A stretch of 64,000 bases of DNA, taken from contig JBMNUZ010000004.1 in assembly GCA_050946535.1 (NCBI GenBank), forward strand, positions 80,458 through 144,457. Direction: 5' to 3'. The number at the start of each line of letters is the position of its first letter. The stretch's first letter is position 1. The translations under genes were made by a program, and so were the position numbers. This DNA is from RUG708 sp050946535 (GTDB taxonomy: Bacteria; Bacillota; Clostridia; Peptostreptococcales; Anaerovoracaceae). Under the pieces are notes generated by a model, which saw only the letters and a list, made by a program, of their open reading frames with translations, was not told where the DNA came from and ran no database searches. Positions 61,935 to 64,000 of the stretch are shown here, piece by piece.

Positions 61935-62677
61935 ATCAGGAAATAGGTAATGATAAAATATACTGCTGATACTGCAGCCGCGAACACGAGAGCGAGCACC
62001 AGCACATGGTCGATGTTCCCCAGCACGCCCGTGATCGTCTGGTTCTCCCTTTCAATCCATGCATTTCCATCGCTGGTATCCATGGTCGTTATAATCGACT
62101 CGGCGATTGCAAATCCGATGAACACCAGTGTCGACAACAGGCCTCTGTGGTTTCTGGCCTGTGCCCCGATCGAGATCGAAGCGTAGATCATCAGAGCGAA
62201 CTGAACGATCGAAACAACTATATTCAACAGAAACAAAGTTCCTGTAAGTGCAAACTGCCCCCAAGGTATCTGAACGCCTAAGTGAGGCATAAGATCGACG
62301 TCATTGAGCGCGCCGATCAGAAGAAGAATCACTGCAAAAGAAGCGGCAGTCACTGCGGTAGTGAATATTCCCCAGATCAGAGAAGTTATCACTTTGCTCC
62401 AGAGCTGCTCTCCCGTGGTTGCCGGAAGTGTCATCATCATGTACGCGTCTTTTCCGTAAACGCTCTGATAAAATCTCTGAATGATCACGACCAGAGTCAT
62501 GATTATCATGATGAGCATAAGTATTACATATGCCGCCATTGAAATTCCTTCAGGAACGTCCGACGAAACTCTGCTGAGAAGTCCCACCAGAACCGACATC
62601 GCCGCGACAGCCAGATATATAGGACCTAGTTTTCTTCCTATAGCCAAGAAATCGTATTTTATAAGTTTGCCTGCCAT
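61910..62677 (-). CDS. ABC transporter permease (ABC-2 type)
   Basis: 255 aa with six predicted membrane segments (about 15-35, 45-70, 95-125, 140-165, 175-195, 225-250) and no ATPase. It overlaps the ATPase gene by 19 nt. Together they form a YtrA-operon-like ABC system, in other Firmicutes linked to cell-envelope stress. The last residues and stop lie in a tandem repeat array. Confidence 0.85.
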   Translation of the reverse strand: MAGKLIKYDFLAIGRKLGPIYLAVAAMSVLVGLLSRVSSDVPEGISMAAYVILMLIMIIMTLVVIIQRFYQSVYGKDAYMMMTLPATTGEQLWSKVITSLIWGIFTTAVTAASFAVILLLIGALNDVDLMPHLGVQIPWGQFALTGTLFLLNIVVSIVQFALMIYASISIGAQARNHRGLLSTLVFIGFAIAESIITTMDTSDGNAWIERENQTITGVLGNIDHVLVLALVFAAAVSAVYFIITYFLMDRRLNLD

Positions 62678-63366
62678 TTGAAATCCTCCCTGAATACTGC
62701 GTCTACGCTCTTTCCTCTCTCCGATCTTAGATCGTCGGCATTCTCGTGAAGTATGATTCTGCCTTCCTGAATGAATATTACTTCATCGAGAATCTTCTCG
62801 ACATCCTCTATAAGATGTGTTGAAATGACAACGGCCGCATCTTCGCTGTAGTTTGAAATGATGACCTTGATGATATAATCTCTCGTCGCCGGATCGACTC
62901 CTGCTATAGGTTCATCAAGGAAATATACCTGCGCTTCGCGGCTCATCACCAGGATCAGCTGGACCTTTTCCCTGTTGCCCTTGCTGAGGCTGCTGAAACG
63001 CTTGTTTACATCTACGCCCAGCCTCGAGAGCATTTCCTCGGCCCTGTCGCGCCTGAAATCACTGAAGAAGTCGCTGTACATATCGACGATGCTGCTCACT
63101 TTCATGTAGCCCGGCAGGAATTCTCTGTCAGGCAGATATGCTGTAATCGCCTTGGTTTCTTTTCCCGGTTTCATTCCGGCTATCGTCAGGCTTCCCGACG
63201 TAGGCCTGAGCAGCCCGTTCGCAATCTTTATCATAGTCGTCTTTCCCGATCCGTTCGGCCCGAGGAGTCCGACTATCCTTCCCGGCTCGATGTCCAGATT
63301 TACTCCGGAAAGAGCTTCCGTAGATCCGAAATTTCTGGCAAGATCTCTGCATTCTATCAAGCTCAT
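62659..63366 (-). CDS. ABC transporter ATP-binding protein
   Basis: 235 aa: Walker A LLGPNGSGKTT, Q-loop AYLPDREFLPGY, signature SLSKGNREKVQLIL (Lys in place of the usual Gly), Walker B VYFLDEPIAGVDP and H-loop VVISTHLIEDVE. The LSKGN signature is typical of YtrB/BcrA-like ATPases. The ATG at 63366 has AAAGG 8 nt upstream and follows the regulator stop by 1 nt. Confidence 0.9.
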   Translation of the reverse strand: MSLIECRDLARNFGSTEALSGVNLDIEPGRIVGLLGPNGSGKTTMIKIANGLLRPTSGSLTIAGMKPGKETKAITAYLPDREFLPGYMKVSSIVDMYSDFFSDFRRDRAEEMLSRLGVDVNKRFSSLSKGNREKVQLILVMSREAQVYFLDEPIAGVDPATRDYIIKVIISNYSEDAAVVISTHLIEDVEKILDEVIFIQEGRIILHENADDLRSERGKSVDAVFREDFKWQANL

Positions 63367-63367
63367 A

Positions 63368-63751
63368 TTATTCACCTTTCCTTTCTTTCTCGTGCTTCGC
63401 ATAATCGGTGACCGCCCAGATTATCTCATCGCCTGTAAGGCCAAGCTTTTCGAGATTTTCAAATAATTCTTTTATATAATCCATGCTCAGATCGCTCCTC
63501 AATTTTTTCAGTACTCCTTCGTCGTCCGTAACAAATCTGCCGCTGGTCCTCTCGCTGTGCAGCAGCCCCTGCCTTTCAAGTTCCGAAAGTGACCGCTGCA
63601 TAGTGTTCGGGTTGACGCCCGCCTCCATGGCCAGATCTCTGACCGAGGGCAGCCGCTCGCCCGGCTTGACTGCTCCGCTGGCAATAAACAGACTCATCTG
63701 ATCAACGATCTGCGTATATATAGGGCGCCCCTCCTTGAAATCCCAATTCAT
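63368..63751 (-). CDS. GntR family regulator, YtrA type
   Basis: 127 aa: winged helix with PIYTQIVDQMSLFIASGAVK, GERLPSVRDLAMEAGVNPNT and SELERQGLLHSERTSGRFV, then a short helical dimer domain of the YtrA subgroup rather than a large effector domain. It probably represses its own operon and is relieved by envelope-active compounds in relatives. The ATG at 63751 has AAGGA 8 nt upstream. Confidence 0.9.
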   Translation of the reverse strand: MNWDFKEGRPIYTQIVDQMSLFIASGAVKPGERLPSVRDLAMEAGVNPNTMQRSLSELERQGLLHSERTSGRFVTDDEGVLKKLRSDLSMDYIKELFENLEKLGLTGDEIIWAVTDYAKHEKERKGE

Positions 63752-63796
63752 CGCCACCATCCTTCCATTGCTGTATGACTGTCTTAATGTATTGTT

Positions 63797-63822
63797 GTAT
63801 TATGTACTTAGTACAATAATAC
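63797..63822. promoter_or_regulatory. Operator dyad of the GntR-ABC operon
   Basis: GTATTA-t-GTAC-tta-GTAC-aa-TAATAC: inner and outer arms are inverted repeats around 63809. It overlaps the -10 box of the operon promoter and is a good candidate site for the YtrA-type regulator. Confidence 0.65.
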
Positions 63823-63841
63823 TATAGGACAGTTTTGTCAA
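63813..63841 (-). promoter_or_regulatory. Promoter of the GntR-ABC operon
   Basis: Minus strand -35 TTGACA (63836-63841), 17-nt spacer, -10 TATTGT (63813-63818). Confidence 0.6.
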
Positions 63842-63985
63842 TCACTTTTTAAAAAATATTTAATTTTTTTCTGAAGGTTAATTGTAAAATGAACTTGAAC
63901 ACTAACAACTGAATAACAAAGATCCATAGGATCTCTTTCTGGTAGAATTAGGTTACCAAATAACTAAATACCAAAGGAGAACGCT

Positions 63986-64000
63986 ATGGATCGTAATCAT
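63986..64000 (+). CDS. Start of a plus-strand gene cut by the window end
   Basis: ATGGATCGTAATCAT (five codons, MDRNH) is preceded by AAAGGAG at 6 nt spacing, so a gene very probably starts here. A short AGATCC / GGATCT hairpin lies 50 nt upstream (63920-63934), and the upstream sequence (63842-63985) is AT-rich. The product cannot be named; a transposase is possible but unsupported. Confidence 0.55.

Noticed and set aside
63842..64000. Left end of an insertion sequence
   Set aside because: A hairpin and a new plus-strand start are present, but only five codons are visible and no terminal inverted repeat or target duplication can be shown.

Overview
The window is a gene-dense, almost entirely minus-strand stretch of a bacterial chromosome. 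It looks like an anaerobic Firmicute of the class Clostridia, with mid-range GC in most genes and AT-rich spacers. The main reasons are the clostridial HrcA-GrpE-DnaK-DnaJ-PrmA-MtaB-HIT-S21-YqeY gene order under a CIRCE element, the OLE RNA locus inside an xseA-xseB-ispA-dxs-tlyA operon, strong GGAGG ribosome binding sites, several radical SAM proteins, and CoA-transferases typical of amino-acid or organic-acid fermenters. A family such as Anaerovoracaceae is a guess. I saw no tRNA, rRNA, CRISPR array, prophage or complete insertion sequence.

Layout. 1-9154: a partial pta, then an ABC exporter pair, miaB, an Asp23 protein and recG. 9155-18518: small unlinked genes (YjbQ, thrH plus an orphan cbiL, a membrane-anchored polysaccharide deacetylase, panC, a cytidylate-kinase-like protein, a C39-like protein, DUF1848, a HAD phosphatase). 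18920-28238: a long operon of alaX-like, mtnA, class II aldolase, xseA, xseB, ispA, OLE RNA, oapA, dxs and tlyA. It joins 5'-deoxy-sugar salvage (probable DHAP shunt), exonuclease VII, isoprenoid synthesis and the OLE ribonucleoprotein. 28749-33256: two radical-SAM-associated proteins and a three-domain nucleotidyltransferase/HD/phosphatase fusion. 33257-38620: a candidate small RNA, a zinc-dependent phospholipase C-like protein, and a MarR-controlled heterodimeric ABC exporter with two palindromic operators.

39172-49610 is the most distinctive metabolic region. It holds a DUF1266/DUF2185 protein, then a three-gene FAD / 4Fe-4S / FAD oxidoreductase laid out like glycolate oxidase GlcDEF but with two full-length flavoproteins, then two separately transcribed fused CoA-transferases. 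The three transcripts share one design: a recognisable promoter followed within about 10 nt of the predicted start by an inverted repeat. I infer oxidation of a 2-hydroxy acid or a related substrate followed by CoA transfer; the substrate cannot be named from sequence.

50025-58720 is the heat-shock/translation operon, 59064-61321 is ilvBN, and 61910-63841 is a GntR (YtrA-type) ABC transporter operon. A plus-strand gene begins at the very end. A recurrent oddity is short tandem repeats that include or abut stop codons of at least three genes (28749, 31472, 61910).
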